This document shows positions 1 through 6,078 of a stretch of DNA of 6,459 bases, piece by piece. The first letter of the stretch is position 1; every line of letters begins with the position of its first letter. The translations under genes were made by a program, and so were the position numbers. Location of the stretch: assembly GCA_020851835.1 (NCBI GenBank), contig JADZBZ010000426.1, positions 1 through 6,459 on the forward strand, written 5' to 3'. A model generated the notes under the pieces. The model was not told where the DNA came from. It saw only the letters and a program-made list of their open reading frames with translations, and made no database searches. Origin of the DNA: Acidobacteriota bacterium. GTDB taxonomy: Bacteria > Acidobacteriota > Vicinamibacteria > Vicinamibacterales > UBA2999.

Positions 1-1139
1 AGCGCATTGGTGATGGCCGCCTCGGTCGCCTGGGCCGTGGCCTGGAAGAGCGGCGTGATCCGATCGTTCGGCAACATCTTCACGTCGGTGACCGGCCCAT
101 CGTCTTGCCAGGCGCGCGGGTTGGCGGTGGAGAAGGCGATGAAGATGTCGCCCGAACCGTTGCCGCCGAAGCCGCCCTGTCGTCCCACGCCGATGGAGAC
201 GCGGGTGGCCAGGCGCTTCAACTGGTGCGGCAGCAGGGGCGCATCGGTGGCGACAACGACGATGATCGATCCCTGCTCAGCCGCTTCGTCGTGCGCCGCG
301 CCGGGCGCATCGCAACGGCGGCGGGTCGAGCCCGGCGGCAACGGCGCGTCGCCGGCGATGCAGGCGGCCAGATCCGGAATCTCCTCGCCCACGGGCACGC
401 CAGCGATGCGCAGATCGCGGCGCACGCCGTAGTTGCACTGCACCAGTACGCCCACCGTGTAGCCGCCCTGAGCGTCGGGCAGCTTTCGTGAGGCCGTGCC
501 GATGCCGCCCTTGAAGCCGTGGCACACCATGCCGGTGCCGCCGCCGACGTTGCCTTCGAGCGGCAGCCCGCCAGCCGCAGCGTCGAGCGCCGCGATCACG
601 TGCTCCGGCGTCACGTGGAATCCGCTGATGTCGTTGAGCGAACCGTCGTAGGTCTCGGCCACCACGGGCAGCCACCACGGCTGCAGGGTGTTCTTCAGCC
701 CCACTTCCCACTTGATGATGGCATCGCGGACCACGCCCACGCTGTGGGTGTTGGTGATGGCCACGGGGCCCTCGAGCAGGCCGCTCTCCTGCACCCAGGT
801 CGTGCCCGTCATCTCCCCGTTGCCGTTCAGCGTGAACCACGCGGCAAACACGGGATCGGGGTTGGCCCTGCCGCGCGGGTGCACCACCGTCACGCCCGTG
901 CGCACCGGCCCCTGCCCCACGACGAGAGGACCGTTGCCCGAAATGAGCGTGGTATGTCCAACCTCCACGCCCGACACGTCGGTGATGGCATCGAGGGGAC
1001 CGGGCTGTCCGCCAATGGGCAGCTTCAAGTCGCGCTCGCGCGGCTTCTGGGCCTGGGGCGCCGCCGGCAGGGCCAGCACGGCGAACACCACCGCCATCAT
1101 CAGACGCACGACCAGGCTGCGACCGTCCACCCTCATCAT
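1..1139 (-). CDS. P1 family peptidase (DmpA/BapA-like L-aminopeptidase/D-esterase), exported, 3' end cut by window edge
   Basis: 379 codons are visible and no stop is reached before the left edge; by family length perhaps 20-40 residues are missing. Residues 9-27 are hydrophobic and followed by PQAQK, which reads as a signal peptide. The body matches peptidase family S58 (Ntn-type, self-cleaving): the glycine-rich GNVGGGTGM segment with Cys206, Asn236 in VQCNYG, and a QGSIIVVVATDAP segment. There Gly290-Ser291 aligns with the DmpA autocleavage site Gly249-Ser250, so Ser291 would become the N-terminal nucleophile of the small subunit. Ser329 and Asp331 (NGSGDIF) lie 38 and 40 residues further on, matching Ser288 and Glu290 of DmpA. 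Such enzymes release N-terminal residues from short peptides, amides and esters, sometimes beta- or D-residues; the exact substrate cannot be read here. The start is ATG-ATG after GGGAGG; either Met is possible (1139 or 1136). It lies 18 nt after the M20 gene, so the two are very likely co-transcribed. Confidence 0.93.
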   Translation of the reverse strand, partial: MMRVDGRSLVVRLMMAVVFAVLALPAAPQAQKPRERDLKLPIGGQPGPLDAITDVSGVEVGHTTLISGNGPLVVGQGPVRTGVTVVHPRGRANPDPVFAAWFTLNGNGEMTGTTWVQESGLLEGPVAITNTHSVGVVRDAIIKWEVGLKNTLQPWWLPVVAETYDGSLNDISGFHVTPEHVIAALDAAAGGLPLEGNVGGGTGMVCHGFKGGIGTASRKLPDAQGGYTVGVLVQCNYGVRRDLRIAGVPVGEEIPDLAACIAGDAPLPPGSTRRRCDAPGAAHDEAAEQGSIIVVVATDAPLLPHQLKRLATRVSIGVGRQGGFGGNGSGDIFIAFSTANPRAWQDDGPVTDVKMLPNDRITPLFQATAQATEAAITNA

Positions 1140-1143
1140 GGCG

Positions 1144-1149
1144 CCTCCC
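1144..1149 (-). promoter_or_regulatory. Shine-Dalgarno site of the P1 peptidase
   Basis: GGGAGG on the minus strand lies 4 nt before the first ATG (1139) and 7 nt before the second, in-frame ATG (1136). The spacing slightly favours the second Met as the true initiator. The site sits inside the 18-nt gap after the M20 stop codon, which supports translational coupling. Confidence 0.75.
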
Positions 1150-1157
1150 GTCGATCC

Positions 1158-2768
1158 CTACTGCTGCTTCGACCCGGCCGCCGGCCGCAGCGTCGGGTAC
1201 TGGATGCCGAGTTGCTCGAGGTAGGTGCCGTACTTCGTCGGGTCGTAGTAGTACTTCTTCATCTCCTCACGGTACTTCCCGAGGATCTCGGCGTTCAGGT
1301 GAATGGCCGGCTCGTCGTCCGCCTTGATGAAGGGGATGTACTTCTGATCCTTCGTCTGCACCTCCCGGAAGTAGGCCCACGCCTGCTGCACGAGCTCGGG
1401 GCGAGTCATCAGGTCGAGCACGGTCATGGCCATCACCTTGGCGCCCGCCACGACGCCCTTGTGCGCGATGGGCGTGGCGCTGGCGATGGCGCTCGACCAG
1501 TTGTGACCGGGGAGCCCGGGAATGTTCGACGGGTAGCGCAGCGTCACGGTCGGCACGTTCCACGACACGTCGCCGATGTCATCGGAGCCGCCGCCGTAGT
1601 TGTCCTGGTTTCTCACGGGGCCGCGCAGCTCTTCGAGCTCGGTGGCCAGCCCTTCCTGGCGCGGGTTGCCGAGTTCCTTCTGCAGCCCTTTGGCCAGGGC
1701 CTGGTCGGCCTCGCTCCACGTCGGCAGGCCGACGCGCTTGATGTTCTCGTACATCACCTCGGCCACCGTCTTGTTCATGTGCTGCGGGTACGCGGTGCCC
1801 AGGATGCGCGAGCGCCACGTGGTGCTGGTCATCAGCGCCGCGCCATCGGCCATCTTGTTGCCGATGTCCCACAGTTCCTGGATGTGTGGCTGGTCGGTTT
1901 CTCGGAAGTAGTACCAGACGCTCGCGTTGCGGGGCACGACGTTGGGCTGGTCGCCCCCGTTCGTGATCACGTAGTGAGAGCGCTGCGACAGCCGCAGGTG
2001 CTCGCGGCGATAGTTCCAGCCGACGTCCATCAGCTCCACGGCATCGAGCGCCGACCGGCCGCGCCACGGCGCGCCGGCACTGTGCGCGGTCTCGCCCTCG
2101 AAGGTGTACTCCACCGACACCATGCCGTTGCCGCCACCTTCGCCCCACGACACCCCCAGGTTGCTCCCCACGTGCGCGAAGAGCGTGACGTCCACGTCCT
2201 TGAACACCCCGTCCCTGACATACCAGGCCTTGGTGCCGAGTTGCTCCTCGGCGACACCCGGCCAGAGCATCAGCGTACCGGGCAACTTGTCGCGCTCCAT
2301 GATCCGCTTCACGGCCAGCGCCGCGACGATCTGCATGGGCATGCCGGTGTTGTGACCTTCGCCGTGCCCGGGCGCGCCCACGATGATCGGATCGGGATAG
2401 GCCACGCCCGGCTTCTGCGATGCCTGAGGAATACCGTCGATGTCCGAACCCATGGCGATGACCGGCTTGCCGGATCCCCACCGGGCCACCCAGGCGGTCG
2501 GGATGCCGGCGACGCCGCGCTGCACGGTGAAGCCGTTCTGCTCGAGCATGCCCGTCAGGTACTTCGACGTCTCGAACTCCTGGAAGCCGAGTTCGCCGAA
2601 GCTGAACACCGAGTCCACCATCTCCTGCGCCATCTTGGCCATCTCGTCCACGCCGCGCGCGGCGTCGGCCTTGTTGGCGGCCAGTTTGGCGTCAGCCTGG
2701 GCGAAGCCGGGGCCGGCTGACAGGGCCAGGGCCATCGCCGCGGTTATCGCGAGCCGGGCGTGAATCAT
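1158..2768 (-). CDS. M20 family metallopeptidase/amidohydrolase (AbgB-like), exported
   Basis: 536 residues. The start at 2768 is chosen because AGGAGG lies 5 nt upstream and the protein then opens with a clean signal peptide (hydrophobic residues 5-20, Ala-Gln-Ala at 23-25 before Asp26). A longer in-frame start at 2825 would put 19 unlikely residues in front. M20 landmarks follow: SDIDG at 108-112, GHGEGHNTG at 134-142 with His139, AEEQLG at 173-178 with the Glu pair 174-175, AHVG at 198-201 with His199, SDDIGDVSW at 395-403 and PGHNW at 420-424 with His422. The lid/dimerisation domain is expected roughly within 215-330. The pattern resembles the p-aminobenzoyl-glutamate hydrolase B and aminoacyl amidohydrolase branch, enzymes with two metal ions that cleave amide bonds of N-acylated amino acids or short peptides. 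The usual Cys two residues before His139 is Glu137. A C-terminal tail of about 85 residues with several Tyr and Lys exceeds a typical M20 core of 400-450 residues. Substrate is unknown; a periplasmic or extracellular location is inferred. Confidence 0.92.
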   Translation of the reverse strand: MIHARLAITAAMALALSAGPGFAQADAKLAANKADAARGVDEMAKMAQEMVDSVFSFGELGFQEFETSKYLTGMLEQNGFTVQRGVAGIPTAWVARWGSGKPVIAMGSDIDGIPQASQKPGVAYPDPIIVGAPGHGEGHNTGMPMQIVAALAVKRIMERDKLPGTLMLWPGVAEEQLGTKAWYVRDGVFKDVDVTLFAHVGSNLGVSWGEGGGNGMVSVEYTFEGETAHSAGAPWRGRSALDAVELMDVGWNYRREHLRLSQRSHYVITNGGDQPNVVPRNASVWYYFRETDQPHIQELWDIGNKMADGAALMTSTTWRSRILGTAYPQHMNKTVAEVMYENIKRVGLPTWSEADQALAKGLQKELGNPRQEGLATELEELRGPVRNQDNYGGGSDDIGDVSWNVPTVTLRYPSNIPGLPGHNWSSAIASATPIAHKGVVAGAKVMAMTVLDLMTRPELVQQAWAYFREVQTKDQKYIPFIKADDEPAIHLNAEILGKYREEMKKYYYDPTKYGTYLEQLGIQYPTLRPAAGSKQQ

Positions 2769-2773
2769 TGGAT

Positions 2774-2779
2774 CCTCCT
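2774..2779 (-). promoter_or_regulatory. Shine-Dalgarno site of the M20 amidohydrolase
   Basis: A full AGGAGG on the minus strand lies 5 nt before the ATG at 2768. It decides this start over the upstream in-frame ATG at 2825, which has no comparable site. Confidence 0.85.
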
Positions 2780-2799
2780 GAATGGCGAGACGAAGGGCG

Positions 2800-2805
2800 A
2801 TTGTA
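2800..2805 (-). promoter_or_regulatory. possible -10 element ahead of the M20/P1 pair
   Basis: TACAAT on the minus strand matches five of six consensus -10 bases and would give a leader of about 25 nt carrying the AGGAGG site. No convincing -35 box lies 16-18 nt upstream (TTGCCG is 14 nt away). This could be an internal promoter allowing the M20 and P1 genes to be expressed apart from the upstream GGT-like gene. The call rests on a single short motif. Confidence 0.3.
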
Positions 2806-2814
2806 CTTGGGATT

Positions 2815-2850
2815 CGCCCCGGCAACAGGAGGCCGGTCAGCGCCGGGGCG
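2815..2850 (-). other. inverted repeat (stem-loop) between the GGT-like and M20 genes
   Basis: Two perfect 9-base arms (CGCCCCGGC at 2815-2823 and GCCGGGGCG at 2842-2850) flank an 18-nt loop. The structure begins 12 nt after the GGT-like stop codon. No T-run follows on the minus strand, so it is not a standard intrinsic terminator. It could be an RNA processing or 3'-end stability hairpin separating the two genes, or chance in GC-rich DNA. Confidence 0.4.
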
Positions 2851-2862
2851 CCGCCGCACCGA

Positions 2863-4728
2863 TCACCAGCCGACGGCCTGGCCGTCTTTCCGGTGATCGG
2901 ACCCGGCGCGGTAGACGCCGTTCACCGGGAGATCGTCCGTCACGCTGCGCCGGTCGAAGACGGGCTCGGGCAGACGCGGGTCTCGCGTGAAGAGGACGCC
3001 CTGGTAGCCGCCCACCGCGCCGCCGTCCACCGCGCGCACCTGGTGGCCCTTCTCGCCGAGCGCCGCACCGACCAGCGCGAAGAGATTCTGCTCGAGGGAG
3101 AGCATGTTGCTGTTCTGGTTGTGCGTGAATCGCGCGGTGTCGGTGGTCATCTGGACGTTCATGCCGTGATCGATCAGGTTGACCATGTGCTGCGCGTGGG
3201 TCTCGGGCTGTACGCTGCCGCCCATGTTGCCGAACGCCATCAGGGGCCGGCCGTCCTTCATGACGAAACCGGCGATGATGCTGTGGAACGGGCGCTTGTG
3301 GGGTGCCACCACGTTGGGGCTCTTCGGGTCGAGCGAGAAGGCCGTGCCGCGGTTGTGCAGCACGAAGCCGTAGGGACCGACCGTGGCGCGGCTGCCGTAG
3401 ACGCCGAACACGCTGTGCACCAGCGACACCATGTTGCCCCACCGATCGGCGGTGGTCAGGTAGATGGTGCCGCCGTCGCTGCCGCCGGCGACGCCGGGCT
3501 TGGAGGCCGCGCTGGGGTCGATCTTGCCGCACAGCGTGGCGGCATAGTCCTTCGACAGCAGTTGCGCCACGGGCACGGTCGTGAACTTCGGGTCGCCGTT
3601 TCGCGCGAGCAGATCCGTGTACGCAAGCTTCTTGGCCTCGACCATCAGGTGCCAGTACATGGGATCGGAGGGTCCGAGCGCGGTCAAGTTGAAACCGAGC
3701 TTCGGCACGCACACCTCCAGGATGTTGAGCATCTCGAGCGCGGCGAAGCCCTGGCCGGGCGGTGGCAACTGGAACACGTCGTAACCGTGGTAGTTGGTCG
3801 CGACCGGATCCACCCACTCGGGCTCGAAGGCCGCGAGGTCATCACGCGTCATCACGCCGCCGCCGCCCTGCACCTTGGCGACGATGGCCGCGGCGATGTC
3901 GCCCTTGTAGAAGGCGTCCTTGCCCTGCTGCTGGATGAGCCGGAGCGCTTTCGCCAGCGCGGGGTTACGGATGATGCCGTAGAGATCCGGGGCGCGGTCG
4001 CCGTCGAGGAACGTCGCGCGCGAGTCGGCGTCGGCGGCCAGGCCCTTCGCGGCCCCGCGCAGGTCGTCGTCACGCCGCTCGGCCAGGCCCCACCCTTCGT
4101 CGGCGATGCGCGCGGCCCGCTCGAACGTCTCCTTGAAGGTCATGGTGCCGAATCGCGTGAGAAGCGCGTCGTAGCCGGCGACGGCGCCCGGCACGGTGGC
4201 GGCGTTGACGCCAGTCCCGGGCACGCGCGTCACGCCAAGCCTGGAGGTGAAGAATTCCGGCGTCCATCCGGCGGGCGCCCAACCCGCCGCGCTCAGCCCG
4301 TAGAGCTTCTTCTCGCGGGCCACCCAGACCAGCGCGAAGAGATCGCCGCCGATGCCGGTGTCGTTCTGTGAGGTGACGTCCAGCACGGCGCCGGTCGCCA
4401 CGGCGGCGTCGATGGCATTGCCGCCCTGGCGCAAGATGTCGAGCCCGGCCTGGGCGGCCAGCGGATCGCTGGTCGCCACGATGCCGTGGCGCGCCACGAC
4501 CTCGGAGCGGCCCTGGCTCAACCACCCCTGCGCGCGCGACCCCGGTACGGCCTTGATCGCCGCGGAGGGCTGCGGCCGATCGGGCGACGGCTGTCCGAAC
4601 GGGTTGGCCGACTGGGCACGGCCCGTGGCCGCCCAGGCGAGGGCGGCAAGCACGCCGACAACCAGCGCTTTGCGTGTGGCCGGCACCCAAGGGGCCGGCA
4701 CGGGCAGTCCGAATCGAGTGGCGGGCAT
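2863..4728 (-). CDS. gamma-glutamyltransferase-family Ntn hydrolase, exported, probably not glutamyl-specific
   Basis: 621 residues, near the usual 550-600 for the family plus an N-terminal extension. The start at 4728 has TGGAGG 6 nt upstream; a longer in-frame start at 4821 lacks such support. Residues 20-34 are hydrophobic and end in TGRAQSA, a likely signal peptide. A low-complexity stretch to about 65 precedes the catalytic body. Family marks are NDTGIGGDLF (122-131), PGAVAGYDALLTRFG (180-194), PPPGQG (322-327), GGTIYLTTADRWGNMVS (419-435), HNRGTAFSLD (458-467), KRPFHSI (478-484) and NMGGSVQPETHAQ (501-513). Thr421 aligns with the E. coli catalytic Thr391 that becomes the N-terminus of the small subunit after self-cleavage; Gly503-Gly504 match the oxyanion glycines. 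Positions equivalent to E. coli Arg114, Asp433 and Ser462, which hold the glutamyl group, appear to be changed (GLSAAGWAP region, Thr462, His482). It therefore belongs with the GGT-like/acylase branch; hydrolysis of other amides or peptides is inferred. It precedes the M20 gene by 94 nt on the same strand. Confidence 0.93.
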   Translation of the reverse strand: MPATRFGLPVPAPWVPATRKALVVGVLAALAWAATGRAQSANPFGQPSPDRPQPSAAIKAVPGSRAQGWLSQGRSEVVARHGIVATSDPLAAQAGLDILRQGGNAIDAAVATGAVLDVTSQNDTGIGGDLFALVWVAREKKLYGLSAAGWAPAGWTPEFFTSRLGVTRVPGTGVNAATVPGAVAGYDALLTRFGTMTFKETFERAARIADEGWGLAERRDDDLRGAAKGLAADADSRATFLDGDRAPDLYGIIRNPALAKALRLIQQQGKDAFYKGDIAAAIVAKVQGGGGVMTRDDLAAFEPEWVDPVATNYHGYDVFQLPPPGQGFAALEMLNILEVCVPKLGFNLTALGPSDPMYWHLMVEAKKLAYTDLLARNGDPKFTTVPVAQLLSKDYAATLCGKIDPSAASKPGVAGGSDGGTIYLTTADRWGNMVSLVHSVFGVYGSRATVGPYGFVLHNRGTAFSLDPKSPNVVAPHKRPFHSIIAGFVMKDGRPLMAFGNMGGSVQPETHAQHMVNLIDHGMNVQMTTDTARFTHNQNSNMLSLEQNLFALVGAALGEKGHQVRAVDGGAVGGYQGVLFTRDPRLPEPVFDRRSVTDDLPVNGVYRAGSDHRKDGQAVGW

Positions 4729-4734
4729 GCAGTA

Positions 4735-4740
4735 CCTCCA
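4735..4740 (-). promoter_or_regulatory. Shine-Dalgarno site of the GGT-like gene
   Basis: TGGAGG on the minus strand lies 6 nt before the ATG at 4728 and fixes this start. No convincing -35/-10 pair was found in the 145 nt separating this gene from the AMIN gene stop. Confidence 0.8.
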
Positions 4741-4821
4741 GGAACGGGCCTCATGGTCGCGTACTTCGCGGGCCTCGGGGAGAAATTTGCAAGGGACCGA
4801 TGCACCCGTTGCACAGGACAT

Positions 4822-4845
4822 CGACCGGCGAGGGCCGGCCGGTCG
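4822..4845 (-). other. stem-loop downstream of the AMIN gene
   Basis: Perfect 8-base arms (CGACCGGC at 4822-4829 and GCCGGTCG at 4838-4845) enclose an 8-nt loop. It starts about 28 nt beyond the AMIN-protein stop codon and lies about 94 nt upstream of the GGT-like start. The position fits a transcription end or 3' stabilising hairpin, but no T-run follows, so factor-dependent termination or chance must be considered. Confidence 0.4.
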
Positions 4846-4873
4846 CGCGCCACGCTGGTGCCTCCCGGCGACC

Positions 4874-5845
4874 CTACCGCGGTCGTGGCGTGCATCCGAT
4901 GTCGGCGCACACGCCTTCGAAGGACATCAGCGCCCCGGCCGCCGCCGACGCCGCGTTCTTCATTCCCTGGGGATCGCGGCTCTGCCCAGCCTCCAAGGCC
5001 AGCCGCGTGGCCAGCGCGCCCAGCGTGCACGACGCGATCAGCAGGCGGTGGGTGGATGCCAGTGACGCCGATGGCTTGAACTCACCCGGCCCCTGGCAAA
5101 CGTTCGCGAAGACCGTGTCGGCCGCCCGCAGGGCCTGCACGCCGACCGACGCCTGGGCGTCGAGGAGCGCCAGGACCGGTTGCTGCGCTTCCAACCGGTC
5201 GATCGCACCGGCCAGACGCTGGCGATAGCGCTCGACGTCTCGCGAGGGAAGCTTGATCGCTGACGGGGGCGCAACGTACGCGGGACGCGGTCGTGGGACA
5301 GGTGTGGCGATGGCAGCGGCGGATTCCGGGAGTGGGGGCGGCGCAGGCGCGGCGGACGCCGCCGCCGGGTCGGCAGGCGCTGAGGGCGTGGGCGGAAGAG
5401 TCGCGGCGGAGGGTGGGGCTGGCGTCGGAACAGCCGGGAGAGCCTGGCCGCCGACGACGATCGTGATCCGGCCCGCGGCCCGTTCGCTGGTGTCGATACG
5501 AAAAGGCTCCATCGTCACCAGGTCGAGAACCACCCGCGTGACGTTGGCGGCAAAGAGCGCGACGCGCGTTCGGCGCACCACCCCCTCGCCCGGCACCGTG
5601 GCCCTCGCACTCCCCGCTACGAGGGTTCCCCCCAGATCGAGGTAGTTCCGCGGCGGATTCTCCAGCGAGCCGGCCGTCGGTATGGGCAGCGTACCGCGGC
5701 CTTCAACCACGACCACGGTCGTGCCGACATCGGTCCTGGTCCGGACGGACTGGACTTGGGGCGGCTGTTGAGCGGCGCCTGTCCGGACCCCCACCAGAGC
5801 CCAGGCGATGCAGGCCACGCCGGCGACGTGCGACGCCCTCATCAT
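4874..5845 (-). CDS. exported AMIN-domain protein with Pro/Ala linker and uncharacterised helical C-terminal region
   Basis: 323 residues from the double ATG at 5845. Residues 1-25 form a signal peptide (hydrophobic 8-20, TGAAQ at 22-26). Residues about 30-133 resemble an AMIN domain, a beta-rich module found in N-acetylmuramoyl-L-alanine amidases and PilQ secretins that targets proteins to the cell envelope, probably via peptidoglycan. The supporting pattern is the NPPRNYLDLGG strand (63-73), RVALFAANVTRVVLDL (94-109) and the closing GRITIVVGG (125-133). A Pro/Ala/Ser-rich linker spans about 135-200. The remaining 120 residues look alpha-helical, carry Cys250, Cys273, Cys313 and Cys318, and match nothing I know; paired disulfides are possible in an exported protein. 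No amidase or secretin domain follows, so the AMIN part may only anchor the C-terminal domain in the envelope. No Shine-Dalgarno site is visible; a TACGAT hexamer lies 6 nt before the start. The open frame continues upstream to 6046 through the tandem repeats, but that extension would bury the signal peptide and is rejected. Confidence 0.85.
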   Translation of the reverse strand: MMRASHVAGVACIAWALVGVRTGAAQQPPQVQSVRTRTDVGTTVVVVEGRGTLPIPTAGSLENPPRNYLDLGGTLVAGSARATVPGEGVVRRTRVALFAANVTRVVLDLVTMEPFRIDTSERAAGRITIVVGGQALPAVPTPAPPSAATLPPTPSAPADPAAASAAPAPPPLPESAAAIATPVPRPRPAYVAPPSAIKLPSRDVERYRQRLAGAIDRLEAQQPVLALLDAQASVGVQALRAADTVFANVCQGPGEFKPSASLASTHRLLIASCTLGALATRLALEAGQSRDPQGMKNAASAAAGALMSFEGVCADIGCTPRPR

Positions 5846-5851
5846 CGGGCC

Positions 5852-5857
5852 ATCGTA
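5852..5857 (-). promoter_or_regulatory. possible -10 element placing transcription start at the AMIN gene ATG
   Basis: TACGAT on the minus strand matches four of six consensus -10 bases and ends 6 nt before the ATG, so a transcript started from it would begin at or next to the start codon. No clear -35 box is seen. The call gains some weight because the last gene in the window has the same layout. Confidence 0.3.
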
Positions 5858-5932
5858 GCAGCGAAGCCGAGACGCTCGTTGGCGACCTTCTCGGTCTCGT
5901 TCTCTCGCCGTGCGGGCATCACCCTCCGCCGG

Positions 5933-6042
5933 GGCTGAAGCCCCGGCGCTCCGAATCTTCCCGGCTGAAGCCCCGGCGCTCCGAATCTTCCCGGCTGAAG
6001 CCCCGGCGCTCCGACCCTCCCGGCTGAAGCCCCGGCGCTCCG
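5933..6042. repeat. four tandem copies of a 29-30 bp unit with palindromic core
   Basis: Copies begin at 5933, 5963, 5993 and 6022, giving periods of 30, 30 and 29 bases. The 21-base core (GGCTGAAG followed by CCCCGGCGCTCCG) is identical in all four. The spacers are AATCTTCCC twice, then ACCCTCCC. Each core contains GGCT-GA-AGCC, able to form a small hairpin; in the first copy this extends to GGGGCT-GA-AGCCCC. The 30-base period keeps reading frames open on both strands, producing false ORFs with a repeating Arg-Arg-Gly-Phe-Ser or Ala-Glu-Ala-Pro-Ala pattern. It resembles dispersed REP-like intergenic repeats rather than CRISPR, because the spacers are short and nearly identical. Confidence 0.9.
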
Positions 6043-6069
6043 CCAATCCGCGGCGATGCCAGCGTCCGG

Positions 6070-6075
6070 TAAACT
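6070..6075 (+). promoter_or_regulatory. possible -10 element of the FHA gene
   Basis: TAAACT matches four of six consensus -10 bases and ends 3 nt before the ATG at 6079 and 12 nt before the in-frame ATG at 6088. If it is real, transcription would begin near 6082 and the second ATG would be the usable start. No -35 box is recognisable. Confidence 0.25.
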
Positions 6076-6078
6076 GGA

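Larger units (their letters stand above)
5846..6078. other. divergent intergenic region between the AMIN and FHA genes
   Basis: These 233 bases separate two genes transcribed away from each other and must carry both promoters. About half (5933-6042) is a tandem palindromic repeat. The stretch 5858-5932 shows no gene, clear operator or RNA structure that I can defend. The final 36 bases before the FHA gene hold only the TAAACT hexamer. Confidence 0.7.

Noticed and set aside
519..2720. A 733-codon open frame on the plus strand opposite the P1 and M20 genes
   Set aside because: It is antisense to two proteins with clear family motifs, its translation is rich in His, Arg and Gly/Ala with no domain, and long antisense frames are expected in GC-rich genes with G/C at third positions.
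2815..2850. Intrinsic terminator after the GGT-like gene
   Set aside because: The stem is strong but the loop is 18 nt and no T-run follows on the minus strand, so it is listed only as a stem-loop.
2782..4371. A 529-codon open frame on the plus strand opposite the GGT-like gene
   Set aside because: It shows the same shadow effect: the opposite strand encodes a complete GGT-family protein, while this translation is low in recognisable structure and has no ribosome site or signal.
4729..4821. A 31-codon upstream extension of the GGT-like protein
   Set aside because: The upstream ATG has no Shine-Dalgarno site, and the added residues would bury the hydrophobic signal segment, whereas the ATG at 4728 has TGGAGG at 6 nt.
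5933..6042. CRISPR array
   Set aside because: Repeat units are directly tandem with 8-9 base, nearly identical spacers instead of unique spacers of about 30 bases, and no cas gene is present.
5846..6046. A 67-codon N-terminal extension of the AMIN protein through the tandem repeats
   Set aside because: It consists of repeat-derived residues (RSAGASAGKI-type) and would place a good signal peptide at residue 68. The ATG-ATG at 5845 is a better start.
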